DNA from: WJMT01 sp964624145
Lineage (GTDB): Bacteria; Acidobacteriota; Aminicenantia; Aminicenantales; Aminicenantaceae
Reading direction: 5' to 3'
Length of the DNA stretch: 64,000 bases
Assembly (NCBI GenBank): GCA_964624145.1
Contig: CAZUXT010000005.1
Coordinates: 62,001-126,000 of the forward strand
In this document: positions 31,264 through 40,258 of the stretch, piece by piece
Layout: every line of letters begins with the position of its first letter
Position numbering within the stretch: the first letter of the stretch is position 1
Notes under the pieces: model-generated
What the model was told of the DNA's origin: nothing
The model's database searches: none
Seen by the model: the letters and a program-made list of their open reading frames with translations, nothing else
Made by a program: the position numbers and the translations under genes

Positions 31264-34018
31264 CAAAGAGAGGAATGTCTTCCTTTACATAGGATATGGG
31301 CTTCTGGCTGTTAAAAACATTCAAAACATCTATCCGCAATACAGAAGACACAGGAGAGGAAAGCCCTATATTTCCCAGCTTTATCTCTTTTTCTATCCCA
31401 AAATCAAGGTAATGATGGGCCGGTGTTTTCCTGGATCCCCTTGTTTCCGGAAACGAATAGTAACCTCCGAAATAGGGGACATAACCCAATTTTTCCCAGT
31501 AATATCCTGATATCCATTCAAACGCTGCGGACACACTGAACCCATAAGGAGCAAGAAAGACCGTCAGGAGTTTGAAGTCGTGGTCAACAGAATAGGGCAG
31601 CTTCCCGTACCAGCCTTCATCCCCAATCCCTCTTCCTCCCAGTCCCCCGAGGGCCCAATCATAATATTCTTTGATTTCCTCTAATCCGGGAAGACCGGGA
31701 ATAAATATGTGGTTGCCGAACAATCCCAGGTAGTTTGTGCTGCCTTCTTCCTGGGACCAGGAACCGGTCTCTGACTGGCCGGGATTTGTGCCTTTGGCCG
31801 AAGAATGGCTGTAGGAGGCATTCACAAAAAAGCTCCTTCCTATTTTTCCGTTCAGCTCGAATTCCACTCCGGAATAATTTCTTCTCTTGTGCTCAAAATT
31901 ATCATATAAAAATTTATACTGGCTTATTGGATCAAAAACAGCCAGCACTTCCATAAGGTCATCTGCCCTGGAGTGAACATAACGGGCAGAGAAAGCCCAG
32001 TTGTTACCGATTCTTCTGTCATATTCTATAAGGTATCGAGTCAGAAAATCCGGCTTGATATCAGAGGCGATCTCAAAAGGCTGGTTCTTTTGTTCATTTT
32101 CAAAAATCCAATTGGAGGGGTCATGCAGCTCGGCTGTATCCGGATTTATCCCTCCCTGCCATCTGTATGTCCTGAAGCTCAATCCTGCTCCTGAATTCAA
32201 AAGCCCCAGGGGCATGGTGGTTATGACATCTGAAAATCTTCCCCAGCCCAATTTGATGATATTTTTACTGTCCCCTGTTATGTCAACGGACAAAGACAAG
32301 CGGGGAGATAAAAAGTCAGCTAATCCCCAGGAAAACATCTTATCCCCATTGTTATCCAGGCATATTTGAGTCTGGCTTCTGAGGCCAATCATAAACGATA
32401 CCCTGTTCCACGTCATCTTGTCGTCAAGATATACACCTATGCCTCTTGAAGAATTAATAAAATCAAACACTCCGTATTCATAAAAGAAAGTGGGTGTCTG
32501 CTGTCCTTCCCTCCATGAACTGAAATAATATTTCGTTCCGCTTTCAAAGCCATTGTCCGGGAACAGGTCTTCATCCTTTCCTGTAAAATCAACAGCGAAT
32601 TTTGAGGAGAAATCAAAGTACTCCACGCCGATATTCAATTCATGATTTCCAAAAGCTTCGGTATCAAAATACTTCGTAAACTTCATACTGAAATCAAGTC
32701 TGTTTTGATTATCCGTAACCCCCCCGTACGAATTATTGATATTGCGTCCCAAATCCTCAATGTAATACATGGAAGGCCCCAGGTCATCATCAGAAGGATG
32801 TGTGAGTTTATTTCTTTCTATGTACCCGAACCCGGCTTCCAAAAGAGTTGTGGAATTCAATATCCCCCTGTAATTGACCCGCATTATGTAATCAGTAAAG
32901 TCTTTTTGTTCATACAATTCGGGAACCCCTATCCCGCCTTTTTGGTCCAGACTTTTCTGGAACACAGCCGTGGTTGACAGATTATGGCTGCTGTTAAAAG
33001 CATAAGTGAATTTGGCAAAGAGATTATTCACCAGCGTGCTTTCCTTGCCCCCTGGAACATATAAATAATCTATGTGGGCATCTCCTGTTTCTGCTGAATC
33101 ACTGAAGACATTGTCCGAAACGAAAAACCAGAGTTTGTCCTTGATGACCGGCCCGCCAATATTGAAATACCAGTCATAATTCGAGAAATAATCCGGCTCG
33201 CTTATTACGGAAAGCTGTTCCTGTTTGGGTGACTGAAGGTTCTTATCCATAAACACAAGCGAAAACTGCCCTGAAAGGTCATTACTACCGGTTTTTGTAA
33301 CCATGTTTATGATCCCTCCGTAAGCAGATCCGTATTCCGGACTGAAGGGATCGGAAATCACCTGTATCTCTTCTATGGCATCAAAATTAAGGTTTATTCC
33401 CGAATTTCTCAACCTCACGCCACTAATACAGAGTCCGTCTACGATCCAGTTGTTGCCTTCCTGTCCCTCTCCGCGGAAACTGGGCTGCCCTTCTCCTGAC
33501 TGGCCTTTTCTGGTGTTCATTCTAACACCTGTTACTCCGGGAGTAAATTTAATGGCATCGACAATGGTTCTGTTCTGCCCCGGCAATTTTTCAAGATTAT
33601 CGCTGTCCAGATAATAGCTGGTGTCCGCAGAAGTTTTATCAATCAACGGCGCCGGAGCCGTGACAGTGACTTCCTCCTCCAGTTTTGATTCTTTCAAGGT
33701 CACGGCTAAATCTGTGACTCTTCCAAGACGGACCACAACATTTTCCCGGACATGAGGTGTGAATCCCTGCAGATAAAAACTAATGGTGTATTCTCCTATG
33801 GGAAGAAGAGGGAACCGAAATCCTCCGTCCGGAGAAGAACGGACGGTTCTTATACCCTGAAGGCTGCGGCTTTCAATAGATATCTCAACTCCCGCAAGTC
33901 CCTCTCCCTCACTATCCTGAACACGCCCTTTTATCTCCCCAGTCTCACTCGAAAATGCCGGAAGCACTAAAAATAAAAACATACCTGAGAACAGAATGAA
34001 TAATTTTATTTTCTCCAT
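31202..34018 (-). CDS. TonB-dependent receptor with carboxypeptidase-regulatory-like domain
   Basis: A 938-residue outer-membrane receptor. Signal peptide (1-23), a carboxypeptidase-regulatory-like beta-sandwich (about 26-110: GEIKGRVQDSEGEGLAGVEI, GGFRFPLLPIGEYTISF), a plug domain (about 115-240: SYYLDSDNLEKLPGQNRTI, DAIEEIQVISDPFSPEYG) and a long 22-strand-type barrel ending in Trp (VTFKIKW). No SusD-like partner is next to it, so it is not a classic Sus pair; it belongs to the Oar-like receptors common in Acidobacteriota. GAGGAA upstream of the ATG serves as ribosome site. Ligand unknown. A truncated second allele of its 3' end lies at 26926. Confidence 0.92.
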   Translation of the reverse strand: MEKIKLFILFSGMFLFLVLPAFSSETGEIKGRVQDSEGEGLAGVEISIESRSLQGIRTVRSSPDGGFRFPLLPIGEYTISFYLQGFTPHVRENVVVRLGRVTDLAVTLKESKLEEEVTVTAPAPLIDKTSADTSYYLDSDNLEKLPGQNRTIVDAIKFTPGVTGVRMNTRKGQSGEGQPSFRGEGQEGNNWIVDGLCISGVRLRNSGINLNFDAIEEIQVISDPFSPEYGSAYGGIINMVTKTGSNDLSGQFSLVFMDKNLQSPKQEQLSVISEPDYFSNYDWYFNIGGPVIKDKLWFFVSDNVFSDSAETGDAHIDYLYVPGGKESTLVNNLFAKFTYAFNSSHNLSTTAVFQKSLDQKGGIGVPELYEQKDFTDYIMRVNYRGILNSTTLLEAGFGYIERNKLTHPSDDDLGPSMYYIEDLGRNINNSYGGVTDNQNRLDFSMKFTKYFDTEAFGNHELNIGVEYFDFSSKFAVDFTGKDEDLFPDNGFESGTKYYFSSWREGQQTPTFFYEYGVFDFINSSRGIGVYLDDKMTWNRVSFMIGLRSQTQICLDNNGDKMFSWGLADFLSPRLSLSVDITGDSKNIIKLGWGRFSDVITTMPLGLLNSGAGLSFRTYRWQGGINPDTAELHDPSNWIFENEQKNQPFEIASDIKPDFLTRYLIEYDRRIGNNWAFSARYVHSRADDLMEVLAVFDPISQYKFLYDNFEHKRRNYSGVEFELNGKIGRSFFVNASYSHSSAKGTNPGQSETGSWSQEEGSTNYLGLFGNHIFIPGLPGLEEIKEYYDWALGGLGGRGIGDEGWYGKLPYSVDHDFKLLTVFLAPYGFSVSAAFEWISGYYWEKLGYVPYFGGYYSFPETRGSRKTPAHHYLDFGIEKEIKLGNIGLSSPVSSVLRIDVLNVFNSQKPISYVKEDIPLFGEVWGRQQPRQARVTFKIKW

Positions 34019-34174
34019 TTATTCCTCGTAAAAAAGACGGCTGTTATCCCCTTTTTTCCTTTGTTTTTCTCCTCTGTAAAATGCAGGAGCTCCCTCTCAT
34101 AATTGATAATCCCTCTTATAGCACAGGGGGCAAATGTTGTCAAAACAAAACCAGGGGTGGAATTTTCCTCAGGG

Positions 34175-34203
34175 TTGACATTCAAACCCAAATAAGTTAT
34201 AAA
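34175..34203 (+). promoter_or_regulatory. Promoter of rpsU
   Basis: TTGACA (34175-34180), 17 bases, TATAAA (34198-34203); a strong match upstream of the S21 gene. Confidence 0.75.
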
Positions 34204-34234
34204 TTTTGTACCTTGAGATAAGGAGGTGAATTTT

Positions 34235-34444
34235 TTGGCATTTGTTGTCGTAGAAGACGGTGAATCTATAGAAACAGCTTTGAAAAGATTCAAGCGGAGA
34301 GTACAGCAAGAATCCATCATAAAAGAAATCAAAAAGCATTCTGTATACATCAAACCGGGCGAGAAGAGACGGATGAAGGACGCTCAAGCAAGAAAACGGA
34401 TGAGAAGGCGCCTGAGAAGAGAACGGCAAAACCATTATTATTAA
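34235..34444 (+). CDS. rpsU: 30S ribosomal protein S21
   Basis: A 69-residue basic protein with S21 hallmarks: VVVEDGESIETALKRFKRR, then a charged helix (ESIIKEIKKHSVYIKPGEKR) and an Arg-rich tail (RKRMRRRLRRERQ). S21 binds near the 3' end of 16S rRNA and helps initiation. The start is a TTG at 34235: AAGGAGGTGA (34220-34229), an almost complete anti-16S match, lies just before it, whereas the GTG at 34226 overlaps this site. It has its own promoter at 34175. lipA follows 56 bases downstream. Confidence 0.93.
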   Translation: MAFVVVEDGESIETALKRFKRRVQQESIIKEIKKHSVYIKPGEKRRMKDAQARKRMRRRLRRERQNHYY

Positions 34445-34500
34445 TTCCTCCGATACTATCCAAGGGTTCTCCTCCCAGTCCATACAAACGAAAAAAGTCA

Positions 34501-35385
34501 GTGGAAGCCTTAGAAAAAACGCACGTAAGCAGAAAACCTTTATGGTTGAAGGTAAAACAACCCACTCATCAGAACTTTTTTAAGGTTTCCGGCTTACTCA
34601 AAAAAAAGGGGCTTCACACTATCTGCCAGAGTGCCAAATGCCCCAATATCTCCGAGTGCTGGTCTCAAAAGACCGCCACTTTTTTGATAATGGGAGATGT
34701 TTGTACCAGAAACTGCCGTTTTTGTGCCGTCAAATCAGGTATCCCCGAAAAACTTTCCTCAGAGGAACCCGCCCGCATCTCGGAAGCCGTAACAGCCATG
34801 GCACTTACATATGTTGTGATCACATCCGTTACAAGGGACGACCTTAAAGATGGCGGCGCTTCTTTCTTTGCCGATACAGTCCATACGGTCAGAAGCAAAT
34901 CAGCGGATATAAAGATAGAGCTTCTCATCCCTGATTTTAAAGGCAGTACAGATGCTCTGAAAACCGTGATCCGCAGCCGGCCTTCGGTCATCAATCATAA
35001 TCTGGAAGTCCCTTCCGTTCTGTACTCATATATAAACAGAGATCCCAAAAATTATGTCCGTTCCTTAAAAGTGATTGAAAATGCAAAAAAGATGGGAGCT
35101 TACACCAAGTCCGGTATTATGGTCGGCCTTGGAGAAGATTATCCGCATATAATCCAAACATTTAAAGACCTGAGAAATGCGTCCTGCGACATACTGACCA
35201 TAGGCCAGTACCTTCAGGCCACAAAATCAAATCTCCCTGTAAAAAAATATTACAGTCCGGATGAATTCAAATATTTGAAAACCACAGCTCTGAGTATGGG
35301 GATAAAGCAGGTTGAATCAGGGCCTCTCGTTCGGAGTTCTTATAGGGCTCATGATTTATATAACCGTTTGATGAAAGAACATTAA
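34501..35385 (+). CDS. lipA: Lipoyl synthase
   Basis: A 294-residue radical-SAM enzyme that inserts two sulfur atoms into protein-bound octanoyl groups. The auxiliary cluster motif CQSAKCPNISEC (CX4CX5C) and the radical-SAM motif CTRNCRFC (CX3CX2C) are both present, as is the C-terminal RSSY, which ligates the auxiliary cluster through Ser. GQYLQATKSNLPVKKYYSPDEF is typical. The open frame begins with GTG 34501; no strong Shine-Dalgarno is seen. No lipB or lplA is adjacent. A phosphoesterase gene begins one base after the stop. Confidence 0.95.
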   Translation: MEALEKTHVSRKPLWLKVKQPTHQNFFKVSGLLKKKGLHTICQSAKCPNISECWSQKTATFLIMGDVCTRNCRFCAVKSGIPEKLSSEEPARISEAVTAMALTYVVITSVTRDDLKDGGASFFADTVHTVRSKSADIKIELLIPDFKGSTDALKTVIRSRPSVINHNLEVPSVLYSYINRDPKNYVRSLKVIENAKKMGAYTKSGIMVGLGEDYPHIIQTFKDLRNASCDILTIGQYLQATKSNLPVKKYYSPDEFKYLKTTALSMGIKQVESGPLVRSSYRAHDLYNRLMKEH

Positions 35386-35386
35386 A

Positions 35387-36127
35387 ATGCGTTATTTGAT
35401 ATTTACGGACATTCATGGAAATCTGGAAGCACTCAATACGGTGCTCAAGTTTGCTGAAACAAAGAGCATTGACCACTCCCTTCTTCTGGGAGATCTTGTG
35501 GGTTACGGTGCGGATCCAAGAGAAGTCATCAATAAAATCCAGGGCATAGGATCCATTTCAACCATAAGAGGGAACCATGACAAAGCGGTTGCTAACATTG
35601 ATTCTCTGGAAGGCTTTAATGCGGTAGCAGCGGCTGCCATTGTATGGACAAGAGAAAATCTGTCTGATGAAAACATGCATTTTCTTTCCCAACTGCAAAA
35701 AGGCCCTCTCACTGTCCATGAAAACATCACTTTGTGTCACGGAGCTCCGTTTGATGAAGATTATTACATATTCGGAGAGCTGGATGCTGCCGAAGCATTC
35801 GCCTATATTGACACTCAATTGACATTTTTCGGTCACACCCACCTTCCGTTTGTTTATTCCTTAAAGAACGGTCTTGTGAAAGGCTCTTACATTTCCGGAA
35901 ACGAGGAGGAAGTCGTATTAGAAAAAGACACCAAATACCTTATTAATCCGGGTTCCGTGGGTCAGCCCAGGGACAGAAACAGCCTCACATCCTGCGCCAT
36001 ATACGACTCTGAGAAACATAAGGTCAGCTTCTTCAGAATGAAATATGACATAAAAAAAGCTCAGGACAAGATAAGAAAGGCAGGGCTCCCCCCCTCCTTG
36101 GCAGATAGGCTTTCACTGGGGGTATAG
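35387..36127 (+). CDS. Calcineurin-like metallophosphoesterase
   Basis: A 246-residue metallophosphoesterase with the dinuclear metal motifs in order: DIHGNLEAL, GDLVGYGADP, RGNHDKAV, LCHGAP and FGHTHLPF. The family (YfcE/DUF2436-type) hydrolyses phosphodiesters or phosphoproteins; the substrate is unknown. It is translationally close to lipA (one base gap) and followed by the Ogt gene after three bases, so the three form an operon. All metal ligands are intact, so it should be active. Confidence 0.9.
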   Translation: MRYLIFTDIHGNLEALNTVLKFAETKSIDHSLLLGDLVGYGADPREVINKIQGIGSISTIRGNHDKAVANIDSLEGFNAVAAAAIVWTRENLSDENMHFLSQLQKGPLTVHENITLCHGAPFDEDYYIFGELDAAEAFAYIDTQLTFFGHTHLPFVYSLKNGLVKGSYISGNEEEVVLEKDTKYLINPGSVGQPRDRNSLTSCAIYDSEKHKVSFFRMKYDIKKAQDKIRKAGLPPSLADRLSLGV

Positions 36128-36130
36128 GAA

Positions 36131-36637
36131 ATGACTTTGCTTCACACTTTTATGGCCTTTGAAAAAGGCTGTCTTATTCTGATAAAAAACAAAACCGGCC
36201 TTCAAAAAATCACCTATGTTAAAAACAAAAATCTCATAGAGCCCATTCTGGATCAGTACAAAAAATCAAATATCCCTCTCCTTCCCGTTGCCAAAGAGTT
36301 CAAACAGGAAAAAGAATTATTCAGACGTTATTTCCAAGGTGATCCTGTTGATTTTTCCTCTCTGAGACTTGATTTCTCAGAAGGAACGCCCTTTCAGAGG
36401 AAAGTCTGGAGGGCTACGCAAGAAATCCCGTACGGACGCTTGGAAACCTATAAATCCCTGGCTCATAAAATAAATCACAAAGGGTACCGGAGTGTGGGAG
36501 GCGCTTTGGGAAAAAATCCGTTTCTCATTGCTGTCCCCTGCCACAGAGTCATTCGAACAAACGGAGATTTAGGAGGATTCGGAGCCGGATTGGACCTGAA
36601 AAGATACCTCCTCCGCCTCGAAGGTACATGGGTCTAG
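36131..36637 (+). CDS. ogt: Methylated-DNA-protein-cysteine methyltransferase
   Basis: A 168-residue suicide repair protein that removes alkyl groups from O6-alkylguanine. The active-site Cys is in AVPCHRVI, the helix-turn-helix with the Arg finger in KSLAHKINHKGYRSVGGALGKNP, and GGFGAGLDLKRYLLRLEG is the C-terminal signature. The N-terminal 80 residues are the ribonuclease-H-like domain. It ends the lipA-phosphoesterase-ogt operon. No alkylation-response regulator is adjacent. Confidence 0.93.
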   Translation: MTLLHTFMAFEKGCLILIKNKTGLQKITYVKNKNLIEPILDQYKKSNIPLLPVAKEFKQEKELFRRYFQGDPVDFSSLRLDFSEGTPFQRKVWRATQEIPYGRLETYKSLAHKINHKGYRSVGGALGKNPFLIAVPCHRVIRTNGDLGGFGAGLDLKRYLLRLEGTWV

Positions 36638-36650
36638 GTACAGGCTGATT

Positions 36651-37505
36651 TTATGAATCACCTAAAGAGGGATTGGCATAGCAGTACAAACACGCATGCG
36701 GACAGCTCTGCTTATAACTCCCGATATCCACTGATTCCGTACACCTGCATTCTTTTCTCTGGCTTTTGTCTTTTCTGAGAGACACCGCCTCTTTCCCGGG
36801 ATGAAGCTTCTGCAAAAAAGCCCCGTCTATACAGGAAGACTGATTGATTCCTTCTACGACAGTCAAAAAATTCTGGCTGCATGAATAAAGATTCAATCCC
36901 CATTTAAAGGCGATATCCGCTAAGTAGCGAGCTGCCTCAATTTTTTCCCCTTCAGAGGGATCCCTGTAGTGAAAATTATGTTTAAGGGCCCTCTTTTTTG
37001 CTTTTCCATACCACTGGACAAAACTGAATCTCACGTCTTTGATCCCGCAAGAGCTGATTTCAGGGGCTAGCTTTTCAAAAAATTGAATATTGCTGCAGAA
37101 GCCTCCTCCTTCTTTCCAAAAAACGACCGGATCGAATCTGACCGAAACCCTGGCAGGGCTTCCCGCAATGTTTATCAACTCCCGGAGCTGCCGGACAGCA
37201 TCTCCGGGAGGAGGTGAATTTTTTTCTATGAAAGTCCCGCCAAGGCCTGTTATGGTGAAATGAAGATATATCTGGTCATATTTTTTAATGTTTTTCAGCA
37301 GGCTGTGCCTGTCTTTGATGAGATTTGAAAAATCCTTTGACCAGAGAACCAGGGTATGGACTTTCTCCGGACTTAAGTCGACCGAATATTTATGCCCTGA
37401 AGGCCCGAATACCACAGCTTTCTCTCTCTGCACACTCTGGCTCAGCCATTCGGGGAAAAACGCAACCACATCACTTCTTCTTGAGGCACTGATCACTTTT
37501 TTCAT
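36651..37505 (-). CDS. DUF1848 protein with C-terminal CX3CX2C motif
   Basis: A 284-residue protein of the DUF1848 family: ISASRRSDVVAFFPEW, VLWSKDFSNLI, HFTITGLGG and VRFDPVVFW. The C-terminus carries CRCTESVDIGSY and CPHACLYCYAN. The latter is CX3CX2C, the spacing of a radical-SAM cluster, but at the end of the barrel rather than the start. The family has no agreed function; a circularly permuted radical-SAM-like fold is an inference from the motif. It converges with ogt. Confidence 0.75.
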   Translation of the reverse strand: MKKVISASRRSDVVAFFPEWLSQSVQREKAVVFGPSGHKYSVDLSPEKVHTLVLWSKDFSNLIKDRHSLLKNIKKYDQIYLHFTITGLGGTFIEKNSPPPGDAVRQLRELINIAGSPARVSVRFDPVVFWKEGGGFCSNIQFFEKLAPEISSCGIKDVRFSFVQWYGKAKKRALKHNFHYRDPSEGEKIEAARYLADIAFKWGLNLYSCSQNFLTVVEGINQSSCIDGAFLQKLHPGKEAVSLRKDKSQRKECRCTESVDIGSYKQSCPHACLYCYANPSLGDS

Positions 37506-37649
37506 TATATCTTGACACCAAAACGACGTGGTTTTAATATTACCTTGACTGACCTGGCCTATTTATAAAAAATTGGCGGTCTTTTTATTATTGTTTTCAT
37601 TTCAATGATATGCAAGATTTTTTCCATGTTACAGTATAAAATATAAAAA

Positions 37650-38372
37650 ATGTCGATTTTAAGAGCCGAGAATCTCAGAAAAAGCTTTAACCAGCGTGCC
37701 GTGGTGGAAGATGTCTGTATAAAAGTCAAATCCGGCATCATCGCTGGGATGCTAGGAAGAAATGGAGCTGGAAAAACAACCACGTTTCGCATGGTCACAG
37801 GTTTGACCCCACCGGATAAGGGCTCTGTTTTCCTTGACGACCTGGATATATCCTATCTTTCCACCACACAAAGGTCAGAAAAGGGGATCGTGTATCTCCC
37901 TCAAGAAAATTCCGTGTTCATGAAAACTAATGTCGAAAACAATCTCAAAATGATTCTTGAACTCAAAGGATACAACAAGGACGAACAGGAGGAAACCGCA
38001 GCCTATCTTCTATCAGAGTTAGGTCTATCATCCCTGGCAAAGCAGCCGGCGCACAGCCTTTCCGGAGGGGAGAGAAGAAGGCTTGAAATCTGCCGCGCTC
38101 TAGTGCTCAAGCCTAAATTCCTGCTTCTGGATGAACCATTTACAGGAATAGACCCGTTGACCATCATCGAACTTCAAAAAATATTTAAAAAATTGAAAAA
38201 CAAAGGAATTGGCATCCTTTTGTCTGACCACAATGTCAGAGATACTCTTAAAATCACTGATTATGCCTATGTGATTGACAAAGGAAAAATCCTCGTCAAA
38301 GGGACTCCTGAAATGATCGCTTCGGATAAAAAAGCCAAACAAAAGTTTCTTGGCGAGAGTTTCAAATTATAA
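37650..38372 (+). CDS. lptB: LPS export ABC transporter ATP-binding protein
   Basis: A 240-residue ABC ATPase. Walker A GRNGAGKTTTF, the Q-loop in YLPQENSVF, the signature LSGGERRRLEI, Walker B FLLLDEPFTGIDP and the switch SDHN are all intact. The pattern GIVYLPQENSVFMKTNVENN and LSDHNVRDTL is that of LptB, the ATPase of the LptBFG extractor moving lipopolysaccharide to the periplasm. No lptA, lptC or lptFG genes are adjacent. There is no Shine-Dalgarno; TATAAA lies nine bases upstream, but no good -35 box is visible. Confidence 0.88.
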   Translation: MSILRAENLRKSFNQRAVVEDVCIKVKSGIIAGMLGRNGAGKTTTFRMVTGLTPPDKGSVFLDDLDISYLSTTQRSEKGIVYLPQENSVFMKTNVENNLKMILELKGYNKDEQEETAAYLLSELGLSSLAKQPAHSLSGGERRRLEICRALVLKPKFLLLDEPFTGIDPLTIIELQKIFKKLKNKGIGILLSDHNVRDTLKITDYAYVIDKGKILVKGTPEMIASDKKAKQKFLGESFKL

Positions 38373-38394
38373 TTGGATTACTGCCCCGAACCAT

Positions 38395-39465
38395 TCACGA
38401 GTCATTCTTTGGAAAGACATAATCCCCTATGGTCTCCCCAAGAAAAAACAAAAAGAAAAACAAATAAACAGAAAGCAGTATGACAAAAAAGACAATGACG
38501 GCCAATGTGGAATTGGATATCAACTGAAAAACAGTTACTGAAGTGAGATATGAAGCAATCCACAGAGTGACAAACCACAAACCAGCAATAAAAAGCACAT
38601 CAAATACACGGGACTTAATCCAGGCTGAAATCTTTATGGAGGGCTTTTTAAATAATTTTAAAGGCTCTTTTTTGTCCCGGAGTTCCTCTCCCTCATAAAA
38701 AGGAAGGTCTTCCTGTTCATCCGTATCAACAGGTTCCTGTTCCTCTTCAGGTTCCTCGGATGCGGTCACTTCCTCTTCCATAATCTCCTCGTCTTCTTCC
38801 TCCTCTGCCTCTAATTCCTCAAAAGAATCCTGTGCGAACTCTTGTTCCTCTTCCCCGGTTTTCTCCTTTTCATCTTCATCCTTTATGGTCTCTGCCCAGG
38901 GAGGGATCTCCCCCTCTACTTCCTCTATTTTGCCTTTGATCTGCTGCCTTTCTTTTTTTAAGGAATCAAGAAATGTCTCAATTTCTTCTTTTTCTTTCTC
39001 TGAAGAATCCAGTGCTTTCTGCAGGTCCTCAGTCTTTAAAACAGGCTCCCCGCTTTTTTTATCCTCAGTCAATTCTTCTTCAGGAAGCCCTTTTGTTTCT
39101 TTTATGGAGTTCTCCTCCTCGCCTTTTTCTCCTTCAAGTTTCTCTTCCTCATCCAAATCCTCTATGTCTTCCTCATCATCCATGAGGTCCTCTTCATCCT
39201 CCAGATCTTCACTTTCATCTTCTCCTCTGTCTTCTTCCTCTTCCTCTTCGTCGTCAATGTCTATATCTTCTTCTTCTATATCCCCTTCGTCTTCAATGTC
39301 TGTCTCTATTTTCTTTTCTTCTTCGTCTTCAATTATTTTTTCGCCGGGAATTTCCTCTTCTATTTCTTCATCTTCAGGAAACAGAAGCCTTGTTCCACAG
39401 TTGGAACAGTACTCACCGTCTTCTTCTACTATTGCTTTACAGTAAGGACACCTTCGGATAGCCAT
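38395..39465 (-). CDS. Zinc-ribbon, acidic-linker, RDD-like membrane protein
   Basis: A 356-residue protein in three parts. Residues 1-27 are a zinc ribbon (CPYCKAIVEEDGEYCSNC). Residues 30-260 are extremely rich in Glu and Asp and probably disordered. The C-terminal 80 residues hold two membrane helices with RDD-family marks: SRVFDVLFIAGLWF and the end motif FFLGETIGDYVF. RDD proteins are of mixed function, some acting in ion transport. The long acidic linker, spanning a Zn ribbon and a membrane domain, is unusual. A good promoter (TTGACA-17-TATAAA) and AAGGAG precede the ATG. Confidence 0.7.
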   Translation of the reverse strand: MAIRRCPYCKAIVEEDGEYCSNCGTRLLFPEDEEIEEEIPGEKIIEDEEEKKIETDIEDEGDIEEEDIDIDDEEEEEEDRGEDESEDLEDEEDLMDDEEDIEDLDEEEKLEGEKGEEENSIKETKGLPEEELTEDKKSGEPVLKTEDLQKALDSSEKEKEEIETFLDSLKKERQQIKGKIEEVEGEIPPWAETIKDEDEKEKTGEEEQEFAQDSFEELEAEEEEDEEIMEEEVTASEEPEEEQEPVDTDEQEDLPFYEGEELRDKKEPLKLFKKPSIKISAWIKSRVFDVLFIAGLWFVTLWIASYLTSVTVFQLISNSTLAVIVFFVILLSVYLFFFLFFLGETIGDYVFPKNDS

Positions 39466-39476
39466 TTTTCTCCTTA

Positions 39477-39505
39477 TTTATAAATCGAAAAAAATTTATT
39501 GTCAA
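39477..39505 (-). promoter_or_regulatory. Promoter of the zinc-ribbon RDD-like gene
   Basis: On the minus strand: TTGACA (39505-39500), 17 bases, TATAAA (39482-39477). Its -35 box is inside the right arm of the upstream terminator stem. The ATG is only 11 bases beyond the -10 box, so the AAGGAG there might not be transcribed. Confidence 0.55.
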
Positions 39506-39526
39506 TCAAAGTATCAAATTGACAAT
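39486..39526 (-). terminator. Terminator after the UPF0316 gene
   Basis: A perfect 9-bp inverted repeat, ATTGTCAAT (39498-39506) and ATTGACAAT (39518-39526), with an 11-base loop. On the minus strand it is followed by AAA and seven T. The stem is AT-rich. Confidence 0.6.
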
Positions 39527-39530
39527 CCTT

Positions 39531-40127
39531 TCATTTTCCTTTCCTGAAAAATTTAAAAGGCCCGCGTAACTTATAGGTCCTTTGGACTCTTCCAAACGGG
39601 AATCCTCCCTTACTGACCAACCGGACATCTTCGAGAGTGTAAAATGCCTTGGGATTAAACTCTCTCAAAATGCTGATGACTTCACTATAATCACACCTTC
39701 GGATGACCATAAAAATAATGCTGACATCTCCCTGTTTTCCCTGCGCCAGAACTTTTGTCACAGGATAACCTCTGGCTCTTAAGTTCTCTATCAATTGAGT
39801 TGCATCTATTCGTGTGATGATCCGCAGAACAGCATTGCCGACAGCCAGTTTCTCTTCAATACAGATCCCAATATAGGTCCCGGATGCAAATCCCAATCCA
39901 TAGGCCAGATATCCCACAACGTTATTTAAATTGGCTATGATGGTGTTTATGGCTAACAGCCATACAATGACTTCAAAAAAACCAATAACCGGTGCAAGAT
40001 ACTTGAGCCTCCTGGACACAAAAACAATACGGATAGTGCCGAGAGTGACGTCAAATATCCTTGATGAAAATATCAGAACAGGAAGTATGACCCATTTGAA
40101 CAGCTCCGTGCTAACGAATGAATCCAT
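39531..40127 (-). CDS. UPF0316 / DUF2179 membrane protein
   Basis: A 198-residue protein with three membrane helices (about 10-28, 43-62 and 68-88) and a C-terminal soluble DUF2179 domain (about 90-190; VLAQGKQGDVSIIFMVIRRCDY). The motif SSRIFDVTLGTIRIVFVSR is typical of UPF0316 proteins. The role is unknown; DUF2179 domains may bind nucleotides or other ligands. GAGGAG lies unusually far (about 18 bases) from the ATG. A terminator separates it from the next minus-strand gene. Confidence 0.85.
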   Translation of the reverse strand: MDSFVSTELFKWVILPVLIFSSRIFDVTLGTIRIVFVSRRLKYLAPVIGFFEVIVWLLAINTIIANLNNVVGYLAYGLGFASGTYIGICIEEKLAVGNAVLRIITRIDATQLIENLRARGYPVTKVLAQGKQGDVSIIFMVIRRCDYSEVISILREFNPKAFYTLEDVRLVSKGGFPFGRVQRTYKLRGPFKFFRKGK

Positions 40128-40258
40128 AGTGGTTGATTATTTCCGCTCCTCAGTATATGATTTTTAATAAGGTTTGTATTATTATAAATCATCTGGTAAT
40201 AAAATTAAATCACATAAATCAATTAATGAATCAATATTGTTTATAAAAGGAGGGTCCC

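Noticed and set aside
38885..39445. Plus-strand Ser-rich frame opposite the acidic linker gene
   Set aside because: It is the complement of Glu/Asp codons (GAA/GAG giving TTC/CTC/TCT), which produces artificial poly-Ser; no start signal.
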